From Manis javanica (lineage: Eukaryota; Chordata; Mammalia; Pholidota; Manidae): a DNA stretch of 64,000 nt. Under the pieces are notes generated by a model. It saw only the letters and a list, made by a program, of their open reading frames with translations. It ran no database searches and was not told where the DNA came from. The translations under genes and the position numbers were made by a program. Shown here piece after piece: positions 23,301 through 35,300 of the stretch (within the stretch, counting starts at the first letter, position 1; every line of letters starts with the position of its first letter). The DNA is taken from contig NC_133156.1 of the NCBI RefSeq assembly GCF_040802235.1, forward strand, positions 188,487,851-188,551,850. Direction: 5' to 3'.

Positions 23301-26300
23301 AACTAATTATACATTTAGCAGTACTAATAAACAACTAATCGAATCCTAGAATCTGTAATGGTTCTATTACCACAGGCACTACAGTGTGAAGTCATCTTTG
23401 CATGCTAAAATATTCTTGTATCTCTAAATGTGTATTTTTTTCAAATGGCTTTATGGAATATGCTTTTAAAAATAGGCATGTAAAATACCACATTTTCTAC
23501 TTATAGGGGGAAAAAAACCCCTGCCTTTAACCTGTCTAAGGACATTAGGGCTATTTTATTCCTAAGAACTACTGTGAGTTCTGAGTATTATACTCAGAAA
23601 AAACTTTCCTTAAAATGCATTTCGCATGTCATTTGTTATAGATAGACACTGGAAAATAACAACAGATAGATGAAAGAGAAGTACCAGACACAGAGAATAC
23701 AATTTACTTGTTCCTTGTTTATAGGAAAGTCAGGTGATGTGACCATGCTTTTAGTAAACCAGAACTGTGGTTAACACTCTGCTGACCTGGGATTGTGCTG
23801 CTGCTAGAGCTACTGTCATCCACGGGCCCAAAGAAATCAAGGTTCAGAAGAGTGGAACCTCCACTGGCTTGAAATTCAGTGACCGTGTTGGTGGGCAGCC
23901 ACACAGAAGGGAAGCCAAGGGAGGATGGGTTATGTGTAAAAAGGGGTAAGACACACACTTGAACATGCAGGTTATAATTAGTAGTCATTACACATTTTAA
24001 AATCAACATTAAAACAATGTACAGTATTAGTTTCTCATTACTAAGGACATTTCTAAAGTAACAATTTAACTCAATGTACATTTTCTCATGTACAAAGTAA
24101 ATAATTGAACACTTAGTAAGATTTTAGTTAGGAGTTCAGTTCTTTAAATCAAGACTTGAAGCCATACCAGAAAGACCAAGGGGAAAGTGTATCCGTTAAA
24201 GGGAAACAATACTTTAGTCTCAACTCAATGTTAAACCAATACACATGCCCAAATCAATCTTTCATGTTAGTAATGTTTTCTAATTAACTTTTTTATAAGT
24301 GACAAAGTTGTCAATTCCAGACACGCACTCGCACATTCAACTTAGTTTAACATGATAGAATAAAGAATGTCGTAACTGCCCTACCCTGAAGTGCAACCTC
24401 AAGCTGTACTGTTCCCCTTTAACTCTGAAACAGTAATCAGAAATAGTATACATTTTTAAAGAAGTTGTTTGTTAATAAAATGCACGATGATTTGACTGAA
24501 TAAGACACCAGACAACAGCAAAAGGTGCATCCAGGCTTTCCTTCAGCACTGCTATTCAAATGGATGCTTTTCAGACATTCTAGGACCCCCCCACTTTAAG
24601 GAAAAGCTGATAGAATGACAGGTGTTTTAGACAATGGCTCAAGCAACTTATGAAATATAAAGAGTTAAGAGTAATTGTACTGTAGGGTCCAATAAAACTT
24701 GTGATGTCAACACACTGAAAAACTAGCATTTCATGTTATTTATTTTTCAGACCCCATATTACTAGAATAAATTTTTCCTTTTTGAAGATTTTCTCTTAAA
24801 GCCATGAGCAAAACCAATTATTTCTGGAACTACCTACTGGTATTTTGAGATAAGTTTTAGAAAAGGATCATTTCCATGTGTATATAAGTGCTCTATAAAA
24901 TATTATTAAATCTGAAAACTACTTTAAGTCAATAAATGTGGATCTACTTGCACATTGTTTTGGTTAAATAATTGTGCTTTGTGCTTAAAATTTAGCAGCC
25001 TCTAGCCACAAGACTTTGCATCCAAGAAAATTCCATAAATTAAAACTACAGAAACAAATTTCAAGTAAATTGATACTATCTAAGATATTATTTAAACTAC
25101 CTATAGTAAAAAACAAAGAAGCTTGTTTTTGATTTAAGGTAAAGAAACTAAAATTTTACCTAGCTACTACTACCTATATTTGGACATTATACTGTTAATA
25201 ATAGTAATGGCTGGTTTCTTGAGCAATTACTATTCAGAAAGAAAGCCTGAATTTCCAAAGATAAGAATAAGAAGTTATGTTCAAACAAAAAATGGAAATC
25301 AGCAGAGAGAAGTTTGTCTGAATTTTGTAGCTTTCTTAACTCTAGCTCTGGTGCTAGAGGCTCTACGGAGAGACGTACCATCTAAAGGGTTAGTAAGGCC
25401 ACTGCTACTCCAGTCAAACTGGACGGGTGGTAGAGACTCCTAGAGTTGAAAACCAAAAAATCAAAATTAATCAGTACAGGTTGTAGCAACGTAAAGAATC
25501 CTTAAAAAAAAAAAAGGCAACAACAAAAAACTATTATAGCAAGATCATTAGGCAGTAAAATACCTAAAGAAAAAATTGGGATAATTTACAATTTCAGAAG
25601 GTTACCTGCAAACATTAACACAAACTGAAATTGCAAAATTTACAAACAGTACAGCTTGTTGCATCAAAAAATTTTTATCTGAGAAATGGAATTATCTTTA
25701 CATTTTCAAACATATTTATGGACTGATTCTATGTGAAGATTTCAATCTACTCACAAATCATGATTTAAACTATTGGCTTCATTACAGTAAAAATATTAAA
25801 AACATTACTATTTTCATTAAAGGGTGATTTACTTTATTTCATATGACTAGCCACTTAAAATTTCTTACTAATATAATACAATACAGAAGCTACTATACTG
25901 AAAGTGAGGAGATTTGGGTTACTTAAGACCGGGTACCTACTAACCGAGGAGCTGACCATGTATAGTTAATTTAGTTTGTCTCCTTATACATAAAACGAGA
26001 AGGTTCAAAGTTCAAGGTCTCTGGTTCTTTAAAATTTTCCAAATCACAAAGGAAATTACGGGCCAGTAACTGTGCACATTTTTTAAAAATTGAAAAATTG
26101 TTTTAATGTTCTCTAATTTAGAAATTTCCTATAACTAGTATCAGAATTTAACTTTGAAAATAATGTACTGGAAAGTATATTTAGCATTCATTTGAATAGT
26201 CTAGGGTTTAAAATTTTGCTAAGTGCCAAGCACATAAAGATAAGATGCACACACAGTACATTTAAGATGGGAGGTAGTACAAAACATTTTTTAAATGAGC

Positions 26301-29300
26301 ATTGTTTTAAGAGTATCTTGTTGGAAAAAAAAATGTTTTTTTTGGTTTTCTTCTTCTATTTTGGGGGTGGTGTTGGCAACACTGACATAACCTGTGTTTT
26401 ATTAGATTTTTAACACTAACATGCTATTGTTTTTTTTTTTTGTATTGTTTACCACTATACTTTACTGTAAGGTAGTTACTATTAAAATATTTTTTGTGTA
26501 GATAAAGACATTGTTCCCTGTGGGAAAGAAGCACGAATTGGGGATTTCTGAAAGTCTAATCCCATGATAAAATGACAAAGAACTATACACATATATTGTA
26601 CAAATGCCATATTCCTGGATTTGATATTATACTATAATTAAGATGTAATAATGGAGAAAACTGGTGAAGGGTACAAGGTACCTTTTCTGTACTATCTCTG
26701 CAACTTCCTGTATCTGTATTTCAAACACAATTAAAAAAATAATAAAAATGGTGAAAATTTAGCTTATAACCTACCTGCAAAACTGATAACATTTAGAAAA
26801 GATCTTCTTTAGCTGGTCTCAGAAACAAAAAACTCTAGGCATCGCAACAGATTTAACTTACATTATTCTACTTGTAGATCAGTGACACCTTTAGTTCTAT
26901 TCCACATTTAATGGGTGGACAAAAACCCTGGTTTATGCAGTAACAAAATTTCTGGACAAATGGAACAAAGCTCTTTCATTAATGTGTTTTATCTAAATGA
27001 TGTTAAGTAGCTGGATGCTTAGAAGTGTTTCAGTGATTTGCTGGAATTTTAGCTTCTCATTTGGGTGTATGGTATTTCAAAGACAAAGCCAATATTTTTT
27101 TTTATAATAATGAGGTGCTAAAGCAGGAATCAATATTTAGTGGAAATGAAACACATGACAAACAGGATACCTTACCCATTACTAATGGCAATGACAAATA
27201 AGACTACTCAGAGAGAGCACATAGGAATGAAGCATTTTAAATCAATTTGACGCAATGTAGTATGAATGATTACTGCAGAGAAAAACTCTAAGGAAACAAG
27301 GTCTTAATAAAAAGAACAAAAAGAAAAAAAAATGGAGACTAGGGACAGGAGATTTGGGTTCTAGTCCTAGCCAAACCACTGATGTATGATTTTGGGTATA
27401 TTATTTAGCCTTTCCTTATTGTAAAAAGAGAACACAGAGCTCAATAATTTTTCTTTCTTCTAACTCTAGAATTCTGATTCACAATTGAAATGGCCACATC
27501 AAGTAGTCTAAGAGAGAAGCTTGCTAGTGGTTAACTAGTTGGATAACTGCTAGCCAGAGAGTTTAGTCTACTAAGCAGTGAATCAAGTGTGGTGAAAGCA
27601 TTGACCTTAGTAAGACGGGTATCAGTAATGGCACCACTGAATGATGTGACCTCGAAATTCAGTGGATTAAGATAAAAAAAAAAAACCCTTAAACTAAACA
27701 ACAGAAGAATCATTGCTTTTCACCTGTAATTGTCTTTCCAGGTGGAAGTAGCTTAGAAAAAACACCATTAACACTTGTTAGCAAGTTATTAATGCCTAAA
27801 TGAGATGCAATGGCTACAAGTACAAACTAATTTGAAAAAAAAAACCCAAAAACTCAATGGGAACAAAAATTGAGACAGAACAGACACATCAAAAAGCATG
27901 CAGTCATCTGCAGCATCTTACTACACTGATGGACAGTGACTTGAATGGGGCACGGGTGGGACTTGATAATATGGGTGAATGTAGTAACCACAACAATGTT
28001 TTTCATGTGAAACCTTCCTAAGAGTGTATATCAATGATACCTTAATAAAAATAAAAAAAGCATGCAGTCACAATGAGAATTACACAACTATGCTAAGTTT
28101 GAAAGTCACTGTTCAGTTTTGCCAAAGACAAAAGCATAAAAGGCTTGAAGGCTTGATATGCATTTTAAAACAAGGAAAAAAATCAGGTATTGAACAGATC
28201 TTTACTGACACATTTTGCTCAACTTCTAACACTAAAGGCTATGGCTGTTTCATCTGAAAGGTATGACTAGCAGGAAGGCGTAACAGTATTACTGTGTGGC
28301 CAAAAAGTAAAGTAAAAATAATACATACATTGCATGCTAAAGAATAATGGCTAAGCAGTATCATTTTATATAAGGAGAATTTTACAATGTATTTTAGGTA
28401 TTTTTATAATATTTTAACCTGAATGATAAGTAGGAGCCAAGTGAACATCATACAATTTAGTGATGAAGGTCTGGTATCATAGCACAAAATTCTGATATGC
28501 AAACTGAAATCTTCAGCTGAGTGTGTGTGTGTGTTAGAATGAAGATGGACACAGGCTCAAGTCAATTCAGAAATAAGTTTGAACAACTTCCAATGAAATA
28601 TTTTCATTGGTTACCAAAAAAGCCTAAAAACTAAAACTACTGGGGATCACAAACTTCTATTAAAAAAGTACAGAATAAACTTGTTAATTCAATATTTGTG
28701 TGCATTTTAAATGAAGAAATGTGTGCAAAGAACAGAATGAAAGGATGTGTTTAATTAAAAAAAACCTTTATGTAAGTAGCAAGAGACCGAGTTTCACCTT
28801 CTAGCAAAAAAGCCAGATATGTTTAAATGTTGCTGAAAATTTCTATACTTGCTTATAAACAGGGAGACAATAGTCCTTTGATTACATGTAAGCAGGGGTG
28901 TATGTGTATGTATAGAGATGGCAGCAGATGAGCACATATCATGGAGCTGTGATTAACCTTCATTAAATTAAAACATGTTAATTTCTGTTAAGTTTCCCAC
29001 TAAATTAACACATGTTTTTTATTAGCTCATCTAGATTAGTTTTAGTCATTTATAATTAAATTATATAAGAAAGAGGTCAAGTCTGAGGTAAGACTAGAGT
29101 GAAATAAGACTGATCAAATCAGCTAGGGGCAAAAATGGCAGGTGACAGCTGATAGAATAAGCAATAGTTTATGGGCCTGTAACATGTGGATATGGTTGGG
29201 TGGATGAGTAAAGAAAGAGGCAAGCAAAACAAGCAACAAGTGTCCTCAAATAAGAACAGCTTCATTTTTATTAAACATATTAGGCAATTACTCAAATTAT

Positions 29301-32300
29301 TTTCCCAATACCTAGCACTACAGGAATAAAAAAATGTTGACTGAGGCAGAAGTGGGAATGTGCTATGGGGAGAAGTAATTTTGCAATCTGCATAGACAGG
29401 GCAGGCCTGGAAGAGCAGCTGACAGCAAAAGGGCAATATAAGGGCAATGAAAGGTAAATAACTAAGGAGATAGTCTACCTATTGAGACATTTTGCCCAAG
29501 TCACCCTGTCTGTTGCCCAACCATCAATAAGGCCAGGCATTTTACACATCAGTCCCCTTGCCCATTAATTCAGTGCCAGTAGCAAACTATCTTCAGAGGG
29601 ATGCTCAAGCTAAGCCCAAGTATAAACCGCAGTGGTATACTGTGGTGTTAGATGTTTCCTGAAACACACCTGAAAACATAGGACCTTGCTTTACATCATT
29701 ATTTTTTAAAGTATGTTCTTCAAAACACTAGTTCTACAGGTGTTATGACTTATCTCCTTGTCCCTGCTGAAAAGGGTCCTGTGGCCAAGTAAATCTGAGA
29801 AATGAATTTAAACTAAATAGGGTAATTCAATGCAGGATTCTTCAGAGTCCTTCACGTGTGTGCGTGCATGCGTGCGTGCGTGTGTGTGTATGTGTGTGTT
29901 GTAAATCTCCAAGGGTGGTTGTAGGGTATGATATGAGGTATTCCCCAGATTTACTTTACCCTGGAACCTTTCTTTAGGGGAGTATCTCTGGGCATTAGTG
30001 TACAATGGAACACATTTTGGGAAAAGCTTTCCAAATACACATTTTTGTGTTAAATATAGAGATGATATGTAAGGTTAAAAAATGACAAACATAGCAAGAA
30101 TGTGTTTTAGAAATGGTAATGTTCATTTAAAAATACTAATCTTCAACCAGCATTGAGTCAGTTTCTAATTCGATGTGGGAAAGGTAAGCAAGCCAAAACA
30201 GCTATTTCCCCTGACCCCGATAAAAGACAGAGGGAAGGCTGACATTAACTACATTAGACTGAAATAACACTTGTGCTTAAGTATGTCAAGGAGGTAAAGG
30301 ATAAAAAAGGTAAGACAACTTTCTTTTTTCCTAATCCATAGAATGTTCTGTTATAGGCCACATCATTTGCAACTTAACAATTTTATTCAGACTCTCAAAT
30401 CAACAGTTTTTGATGTAATAAGCACACCTACATTTTTTTCCTTTATAAAATTTTGCAGGCTTCAGAACACACAATAACATACGTGAAGAGCTGGTATAAA
30501 TGTAGTGTTTTTCTTTTTTTTTGAAAATCCAGCACTTTTTGATTTGCGTGCCAGTAATTATGTTCACACAATGTTCAAGCTGCAAGGGATTTTTAAACAT
30601 GCTTGCCTCAAAGTCACCATTTTATAGGTAAAGAAACTAAGGCCTAGAGTGGTTTAACAGACTTACCCATTTTCAGCCAGTTCTCAAATTGTGCCTTTCT
30701 ATTTTTGGAAATTACAGATAATTTGTTCATTGTATTCTGAGGGGTATTAATAAATAGTCAAAATCATGCCCATCATGAAATCAAATTTTATATTTTAAAA
30801 ACTATTTATATATGAAGGGAAACAACACTGTGGATGTATGTGTAGACACATACATAAAATATCTATACACATACAGATATTTTTACCTGGGATTGGTCAG
30901 ATGTACACGTGTTCATTTCTGGTGACATGGTGGTTGTCTGACCAATGGAAGCAATTTTTTCTGCAGCAGATAATGGTTTCAATGGTTCCTTGGTGGGTTC
31001 CAACATACCCTGAAAAAGGCAAGTTAGCCATTAATTGAGGTGAGGGGGGAATCAACCCATAATTTCACAAGGAAGTTAATCTAGTAGAAAGCAAAACAAC
31101 AGGTCATTTGGAAAATGCTTAAGTCAAGAAAGCTATTCTTGAATTTTGTTTAGGGGAAGTCTTATAGTACTATAAACATTGGGAAATGTTTCATAATAAT
31201 ACCTTTGGAACATAAATTTTGAAGCAAGGCCTTGTATTTTAAATCAGATTTGTCTTAAAGTGCCTAGTTATCACTGTCACACAAAAGTGTAAGCATAACT
31301 TGGGATGGTAAGGGTAGGAAAGAGGCAAGCACAATGGAATCCAACACTTTTATGTTTCAGACACTGAAACTGTAGGAAAGGACACTTTCTGAACATTACA
31401 CCATGGCAGTGCTTGGAAAAGTGAGAGCTAATTCTAAAACACACCATAGAATGTGATGACACCTACATGCTTTAATGTGAATTTAGTGTTTGATCTTATC
31501 TCCTCCACTAAAGGATAGGAGCCTTGATACTTAGTTCCTTGGACTAGCAAAACAGAGACATAGCTAATTCAGACGGGAAAACAATTTACATGTTCCACTA
31601 GGTGTGTTATAAATCCAACATACTTTATGAGTAAGAAAGGAAGACATTCAGGATGGGTGCAGAAACCAAAAAGAAAAAACTCCAGCATTTTGGATCAACA
31701 TTCTACCAAAGTCTAATAACAATGGGTAATAATTCAGGCTAATGGCCTGAAAAAAAGTCAAGCTTTTACACATTTAAAAATAATACTCGAATTATGCTCA
31801 GTGAAATAAGCCAAGCGGAGAAAGAGAAATACCAAATGATTTCACTCATCTATGGAGTATAAGAACAAAGGAAAAACTGAAGGAACAAAACAGCAGCGGA
31901 ATCACAGAACCCAAGAATGGACTAACAGGTACCAAAGGGAAAGGGACTGGGGAGGATGGGTGAGTAGGGAGGGATAAGGGTGGGGAGAAGAAGAGGGGTG
32001 TTAAGATTAGCATGCATGGGGGGGTGGGAGAAAGGGGAGGGCTGTACAACACAGAGAAGACAAGTAGTGATTCTACAACATTTTGCTATGCTGATGGACA
32101 GTGACTGCAAAGTGGTTTACAGGGGGGACCTAGTATAGGGGAGAGCCTAGTAAACATTATATTCTTCATGTAAATATAGATTAAAGGTAATAAAAAAAAG
32201 AAAGAGAAGGGGGATTACTCCTTGATAGGATAAAACTAACTGTAAATCAACGATTAATGCATGCTTTAAATATCCTTAATTTTGATCACTTAAAGGGTGT

Positions 32301-35300
32301 CAGATGATCGGCTATGGAGGTACACTTTTTCTGATAATATTCCTTTCTCTTAAAAAAAAAAAAAAGCAGTTCCTGTGTGTTGACCTCCAGTGAGTTCTAC
32401 ACAATGGTATAAAGGGCATATCAAAGTGTGGGCAAAGGGTCTGTTTGTGTTTATACAGAGGATCAAAGCCTAATTTGGCTACCCAGAAAATGAACTAGGA
32501 TATGATATGAAGAAGAACTTCCAACATCAGCACTCTCTGGAAGAATCATACCAGAAGATGATCATCAAAAAACCTCAACAAAGATCCAGGCGATGCTACA
32601 GCTGTAGCTGCATTCATCCCACCAGTTCCTGGACTTGCCATTGGAATGAAGAATGAGATATCTAAGCTGGCCTGTGCATACAGTAAAACAACAAATTTGA
32701 CTGGATCTATACTGTTGGAACTCAACCAAGAATTAGGAGAAGTGCAAGTTGTAGCGCTCCAAAATCTTACAACTACAGACTATCTACTGTTAAAAGAACA
32801 TATGAGATGTGAACAGTTCCCAGGAATGGGTTGTTTTAATTTGTCTGATTTCTCTCAGACTGTTCAGGTACAGTTGGACAATATCCATTATATCATAGAC
32901 AAATTTTCACAAATGCCTAGGGTGCCTAATTGGTTTTCTTGGCTTCACTGGAGATGGATGGTAATTATAGGTCTGCTTTGGTTATGTAACTGTATTCCTA
33001 TTATGTTAATGTGTGTGTGCAATTTAATTAGTAGTTTAAAACCTATACATGCTTAAGTTACTCTACAAGAAGATATGTCAAAGAAATAACCAATCTTCCC
33101 ATGTTTTCTTCCATCTGCTACCTCTATAGCTTTTCTTCTTCCTTCCTAATTACAAGCCTTAAATAGAATTCGTGCCTCATATCGAATTCACCGAGTATCA
33201 TAAATCCTCCAAGTGGTAAAGATACCTCAAGACAAATGCTGGGCATAGCAGCCACAGGGCATAAATCTGCAAAGAAGTAAAAAGCTAACCTTTTCAAACA
33301 ATATTGCTTCTCTCTCATTTACCAACTTTACATTTCCCTGTATGGCCCCGGAAGATGACTGGTTAGCCAGAGACGGGTAAGATTCCTCAAGGGAGGAACA
33401 ACCTAAGACAGGTACAGTCGCAGGGGGGCCATCAGGTAAGAAATTAGGGATCAACAGAGGTGAGGCTTAGAACATGTTTTGAGAGAAATCTGCATCCATG
33501 GATGTTTTATTGCCCTTGTCTAGCTTGGATTAACACATAGTCTACAGGCACACACCTGATCATCTACATTTGCTCTCTTACAACACTAAACTATGTTTTC
33601 TACCTTTACCTTGCATCTACCTATCACTTCAGCATTTTATTAAAAAAAATAATAATAATAATAAAGGGAGAAATGTGGGATTCACATATAAATCAAGCAT
33701 AAAAATCAAACATATATTCATATTTGACCTGATTGTTTATAATTCATAATGAGTGATCAAAACTGAAAGTTTTTGTGATGACTGCCCTTGTACTGTTCAC
33801 CATGTAAGAACTTATTCACTATGTAAGAATTTGTTCACCATGTAAGAACTTGTTCGTTATGCTTCAGAAGATTGGAGACTGACGAGAATTAGGCTGGGGG
33901 TGGATTAATGATTGTGCATTGAGCATGGACTTCCTTATACAGAATTTTATTGTTGTTAACAACCATTTGATCAATAAATATGAGAGATGCCCTCTCAAAA
34001 AAATAAAGAAAAAAAAAAAGAAAATAACACTCAATAAACTCTTGAATATTTATCAACCAGACCAAACAACAGTCTCTATTTACTGTGTGTGTGTGTGCGT
34101 GTGTGTGTGTGGAGGGTGGGGAGCAGAAATCAAAGCTCCAAAATCAGTAAGATTAGAATCTCTGTATTTCTAAAAACAAGTTTTCAGGAGAATCCTCCCC
34201 TCACCATGGGAAAAATGTGCGTATAATTAAAACTTGAAACCAGATATGAGAAAGAGTAAGTTTCCAAATGACAGGCATCACAAAGATGGAGAATGAGATA
34301 CATTACTAAATATTCAAGAGCTTATTGAGCATTATTTTAAAATGTGTAAAAGCTTGATTTTATTACACATTATTATTAGAGTTTGGTAAAGTGTTGACAC
34401 AAAATGCTGGTTTTTTTCTTCTTGGTTTCTACACCCATCCTGAATGTCTTCCTTTCTTATTAAAACCTAGAAATGGTAAAATTATTACTAATAAAGATTG
34501 TAATTAAGGTAGGAAAATAAAACCTAAGTAAGTATTAGGCTCTAACTGCTCATTAAACTTAAAGAACTGGCTAATGTGCTGAGCCCACACATAAGCATTA
34601 AGTAGGTTATTACCCTAAATGTGGTGAAATATAGGTAAAAGCTCCTACATTTTAAATTCATACTTTCTACTTAGAATGTGAAAGTAAGACCAGCAAACTC
34701 TAGAATGATACTCCCTTAGAAAAAAAGAAATACAATGACCAAAAAGTTAAAGAAATGTTCTGGACTGTATTTACCCACAATAGAAAAGAGTATAGGGATA
34801 AGCAAGGTGTTTTGAAAATACAAGATAATCATTTATCAAGGAGTTGAAACTGATAAAAAAAACTCAAGCACGAAAAAGTTTTTGTCCAATTCCACAAAAC
34901 AAACCCAACTAAAAAACAAAAACAAAGCAAAATGTTTTAATTCAATAATTAGAGCTTATTCATGGAAAAAGTTTGTAGATTTAAAAAAACACACAAGTTC
35001 CACAGCAAATTCATTTTCACATGCACATAAAGGGTTGTAGAATTTAAATCCCATCTCCAAGGGTTCCTTAGTTACTATTTTCTTTCTTTCTTAAATGTCA
35101 TACTTATTTCTTAATTTCAAGTTATTGGTGAAAGAATTTAAAAATATTTTTAATTTACTAGATAGGACATTTTTATTCATTAATAACTCAAAAGACACAA
35201 CAAAAAGCACAAACACATCAAACTTTAAAACGTGACTGAGTCTTGTTAAGGTACAGAATGAAAATTCCTCAGTTATCCTGGACTACCTGGCATATCTGTA

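Larger units (their letters stand above)
25440..30886 (-). other. AFTPH intron between coding exons 5 and 6
   Basis: Holds an L1 3' end near 26575-26760, a young L1 tail with target-site duplication at 27907-28054, a GT/GC microsatellite near 29856 and a MIR near 30600. The remaining sequence shows nothing I can name. Confidence 0.65.
32366..34020 (+). mobile_element. LTR-retrovirus-derived retroposon, long copy (pol tail, env TM, CTE-like element, U3-R, poly(A))
   Basis: In order: an integrase C-terminal tail (about 32425-32493), a short env leader, an Env transmembrane-subunit frame to 33056, non-coding sequence with a CTE-like fold (33357-33419), a purine-rich tract before TGTGGGATTC at 33674, a U3-R-like region with three 19-bp repeats and AATAAA at 33973-33978, then CCTCTC and a long A-rich tail. 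There is no U5 after the poly(A) site, so it is a copy of a polyadenylated RNA, not a provirus end. The left end directly follows TCTT|AAAA with 13 A and G; the right end shows 11 A and G, a possible but weak target-site duplication. A related shorter copy lies at 57659-58164. The integrase/TM assignments are betaretrovirus-like by motif. The left boundary is tentative. Confidence 0.7.

Noticed and set aside
33601..33673. ATA/ATAAT-rich stretch as a microsatellite or origin
   Set aside because: The A-rich and purine-rich sequence is better explained as the region before the LTR of the retroposon, and the second copy has the same stretch.
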